Assembly (NCBI GenBank): GCA_029204225.1
Contig: CM055113.1
Location: 18,571,746 to 18,635,745 of the forward strand
Direction of reading: 5' to 3'
DNA from: Diphasiastrum complanatum
Lineage: Eukaryota; Streptophyta; Lycopodiopsida; Lycopodiales; Lycopodiaceae
Length of the DNA stretch: 64,000 bases
Shown: in pieces, positions 61,166-64,000 of the stretch
How the letters are laid out: each line of letters begins with the position of its first letter
Position numbering within the stretch: position 1 is the stretch's first letter
Made by a program: the position numbers and the translations under genes
The notes under the pieces: model-generated
The model's input: the letters and a program-made list of their open reading frames with translations, nothing else
What the model was told of the DNA's origin: nothing
Databases searched by the model: none

Positions 61166-62790
61166 GATCATGAGTACCTCTCAGAAAGAATCTTCAGTGC
61201 GTATTCAAGTATTATACTACACATGTACGGATTTTAACATTCTGCGGGTAAAGTTTTTGTGAGTTTTGCGAGTTCTTCTATCCATGATCCAACAAAATGG
61301 TAGCACATGGTCTAAATAGGTCCATCACAAAATACTTTGTTACTCTATAAACATAGGTTTACTTTTATTTTAAAAACAAATGTTCTTGAAGTTGTAAAAG
61401 TTAGCATGCTGGCGTGCTAGCCTGCAAATTTTTTATTTAAAAATAAATAAAGTTTTTTTTTTACGAACATTTTGAAAAAATAAATTTCTTTTTGAAGCTG
61501 ATTTGGCTAGCATGCCGGTGTGCTAGCCGAAACAATTATGAAATAGAAAAGCTATTTTGACACATTTGAGAACCAAATTTTGAGTAAAAACACTATGACG
61601 GATATGCATGTTCACAATTCTAAGAATTGGTTGGACATTTGTAAACCAAAAATACTCAGTTTGTTCTTAAGCATTATTTAGGTCTTTCAACCTAATACTA
61701 CTCTTTGCTTGAATTTGATATTGAAAAAACCATTTTCAAATTAGCATAGCAAAAATTAGGGTGTCTACGTTGGAAAAAATAATAGTGATCGACTTATATG
61801 CAATGTTTGGACTCTAAGAAAGAACCTATAGAACATAGAAATAAGTTGTTTCTACACTTGATTACAAGTAGGATAGGTTGTTGGTTGGTCTGGAAATTAT
61901 GGATATGCTCAAACTCTTCCACGCTCGTGCAAGACAACTTGATAGTCTTATAGATCAAGATGGTATGGATTTACCCTAATACCGACGAAAATGATCACAT
62001 CCTACTTATTAGAAAAAGATATGTTACTGGACTATAGTAAGCGTAGTGTTGTGCATCTGTTTAGTTTGAATCGGCCTTCGGTTTGGTAAAATTGAATGAC
62101 ATGGATTTGTCAAGGTTAGCTTGAATGGCATGGATTTTTCCGAGCATTGTTTCATAGGGTCCATTTGTTAGCAAGTCCGTTATTGGTACCAACCGGTTCA
62201 TGATTATGGCGTGGATGTGCCCTGATACCTACTTGTATGACCAAACCAGACCTTTTCCATTTTCAAGTGAATGATTATGGCTGCTTCCTAGGATGTTGTT
62301 CAATGATTATATTGTAATGATAGGATTACTTGTCTAAAACCGATCAATATGGTGGATCTCCTGATATAGTGATATTAGGGCAAGACCAACGACATGGTAA
62401 GATAATGGTGGAGAAGATTGGACTAATTATGATACATTTCAGTTAAGTTGGTAGTGAATCTTGTTTCGGACATGGATAACAAGTGATGCTCAATTGCATT
62501 AGAGGAGTTACAAACATCAAAAGGGCCGTCTAAGAAATGTCACATAGGATTCTAAAACTCCGATGGCCTTTCAGGTCCAGTTTAGCTTAACCTTACTAGT
62601 AATGTGTAGTTAACATGAGACAATTATGATGTATGCAACTGCGACTTCAAGAACCTATGACGCTCATTAACTAACTTTTTCAAATTTGAAAATGAGACTG
62701 TGTCCCTCGTTTTAACTAGCGAGAGAATAAACATAGAATCTCAGGTACGCCATGGATGAATAATAGTGTCTATTTTCTTTTTGGTCTGTT
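61166..62790. other. Non-coding, one duplicated hairpin
   Basis: No gene recognised. Two related hairpins lie at 61401-61422 and 61505-61528. Words such as cattgaatggcatggattt repeat loosely near 62090-62140. Confidence 0.5.
61401..61528. repeat. Duplicated hairpin, spacing 104 bp
   Basis: ggctagca (61505-61512) and tgctagcc (61521-61528) form a perfect 8-bp stem with an 8-nt loop. A near-identical copy, ttagcatgctggcgtgctagcc, lies at 61401-61422. The two were probably one duplicated unit. Confidence 0.7.
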
Positions 62791-62792
62791 AG

Positions 62793-63782
62793 CTGATGTT
62801 TGCGGAGATGTCTGAGTTTCATCTACACATTGTTCTCCCTGCCGAGAATGCTCTGATAGCTAAAAGAGGAGTAGTGAAAGAATCCACAGTTTCTCCACTT
62901 GATATGATTGCTCACAGAATCAACCAAAGAAAGAATTACGATTTGTGGATTGACGTAAGTTTGTATCCATAGGATCCGAGCTCGATGCAAGCTCCACAAT
63001 TCCAATCCATCACACAATTAATAAAGTTTTTGTGTGACGAAGAAAACGGTTTATTGGGTTATTGTGAAAGATTGACAACTTATGGTGTTGCAAACTCGAT
63101 TAAGAAAATACAGAGTTTAGAATGTATGTTAAACGGTTTGCTTGCTGACTATAGAGAAAAAGAGACCGCATTATTACAAACAAAAGAAGATAACGCACGT
63201 TTACATAATATTATGTTAAATTTGAATGCAAATAATGATCAATTCCAACAAGTTGTTCAGACATTACGTATATCAAATGACCAATTAAAAGAAGAAACTC
63301 GCATACTAGATAAGAAATTAAAAAGAAACAAGTGAAAAAGAATTCTGAAGGACATTGATGAGCTTTCGCTAAATGGAGGCCAACGGAGAAAAAAGATTCA
63401 AGCATTCAAGTAAGGATTTGATTTGAATCACTTTTATTTTAGTTTTGTGAAGTAGCATGACATTTTATATGTGTCCTATTTGGGTTTCTTGATTATCATA
63501 ATCATTTGCAGATCAGCATTGGTTGCAAACAAGCATCTGAAGGACAATGATCTGAGCGGAAAATCACTGAGTTTGGTATTGACAACCAAGTCCACAAAGT
63601 CTTTATTGGACAATAATCGATATTCTCGAATCAAGTTCAAGGTCACTGAGGATTTGATGAACGAGGTCGGTAAGGTAATCGACCAAACGTTAATTCAGGG
63701 AGCATGTGATTTCTCAGGTATTAGCAAGGAGGCATATGCCAGTATATTTAAAATTATTAAAGAGGCTTTTGGACAATTGCAT
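62793..63782 (+). pseudogene. Unrecognised two-exon coding region with two in-frame stops
   Basis: After a pyrimidine-rich acceptor (ggtctgttag|ctgatg) one frame runs from 62793 to 63409. It is interrupted only by TAG at 62970 and TGA at 63333. A 102-bp GT-AG intron (ttcaa|gtaagg ... atttgcag|atcagc, 63410-63511) follows, and the same frame resumes at 63512 and stays open to 63842. A donor-like cat|gtaaga at 63783 may end this exon. The protein reads SEFHLHIVLPAENALIAKRG and APQFQSITQLIKFLCDEENG. A coiled-coil-like stretch follows (LQTKEDNARLHNIML, VVQTLRISNDQLKEETRILD), then a basic patch NGGQRRKKIQAFK and DLMNEVGKVIDQTLIQGACD. I recognise no family. Frame conservation across the intron argues for a once-real gene, host or transposon, that may continue beyond this point. 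The TAG could instead lie in a short spliced segment. Confidence 0.5.
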
Positions 63783-63842
63783 GTAAGAAATTCCCATTCC
63801 TCGCCCTTTTCAGATAAGATTGGAGAGAGATGTATTGAATAA

Positions 63843-64000
63843 AGGTATGCAAAATGTCATTGGAATCCCTTTTCACATCAATGAGATTTACAATTCAAAG
63901 TCTGACAATTTGTCATATATTCTACCAACAACTTATTTGTGGATTTGAATCATTTATTGAGATTTATAGTGAAATTCTATAATATTACAAGTGTTAGTAT
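63843..64000. other. Window end, nothing identified
   Basis: AT-rich DNA after the last coding-like exon; too short to judge whether the gene continues. Confidence 0.4.

Overview
This window looks like nuclear DNA from a land plant. It is AT-rich and mostly non-coding, with intron-bearing genes, a plant leucine-rich-repeat receptor kinase, a plant DUF599 membrane protein and a plant Dabb (stress-response A/B barrel) protein. Between them lie many decayed Ty1/copia and Ty3/gypsy retrotransposons and long AG/CT microsatellites. The 4.5-kb intron in a 111-codon gene and the old nested retrotransposons would suit a large, slowly purged genome such as a gymnosperm, but that placement is inference.

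Layout. 1-7.3 kb: no gene, one LTR-like block (about 2.44-3.30 kb). 7.3-15.8 kb: a nest of copia elements, nearly all on the minus strand. One element (about 7.4-11.1 kb) sits in the 3' part of a second (11.1-15.3 kb), and the second also carries a 998-bp solo LTR in its integrase with a perfect 5-bp target duplication. 15.8-18.9 kb: non-coding with an AG tract and small tandem repeats. 18.9-25.7 kb: a Tat/Athila-like gypsy element on the minus strand with an extra coiled-coil ORF after its integrase. 26.4-28.9 kb: a copia pol truncated at the gypsy side. 29-31.5 kb: LTR and gag/protease scraps and a CT tract. 32.6-35.2 kb: a degenerate tandem duplication with a period near 1.75 kb. 35.5-38.4 kb: the DUF599 gene behind a GC-rich G-box cluster. 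41.2-43.5 kb: gypsy integrase and copia LTR/RT fragments. 44.6-48.4 kb: the receptor kinase (minus). 51.0-55.8 kb: the Dabb gene, whose intron holds a copia gag fragment and a GC-rich hairpin island. 59.0-60.0 kb: a decayed ORF with Penelope-like reverse-transcriptase motifs. 60.4-61.2 kb: a copia gag interrupted by a 248-bp AG tract. 62.8-63.8 kb: an unrecognised, intron-containing coding region with two in-frame stops.

The three intact host genes are independent transcription units with no shared pathway visible: a putative peptide-receptor kinase at the cell surface, a multi-pass membrane protein of unknown role, and a small soluble stress-associated protein. The rest is best read as a record of transposition, nesting, deletion and microsatellite growth. 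The most unusual items are the 62.8-63.8 kb coding region, the Penelope-like ORF, the gypsy accessory ORF, and the repeated leader boxes shared by several LTRs.
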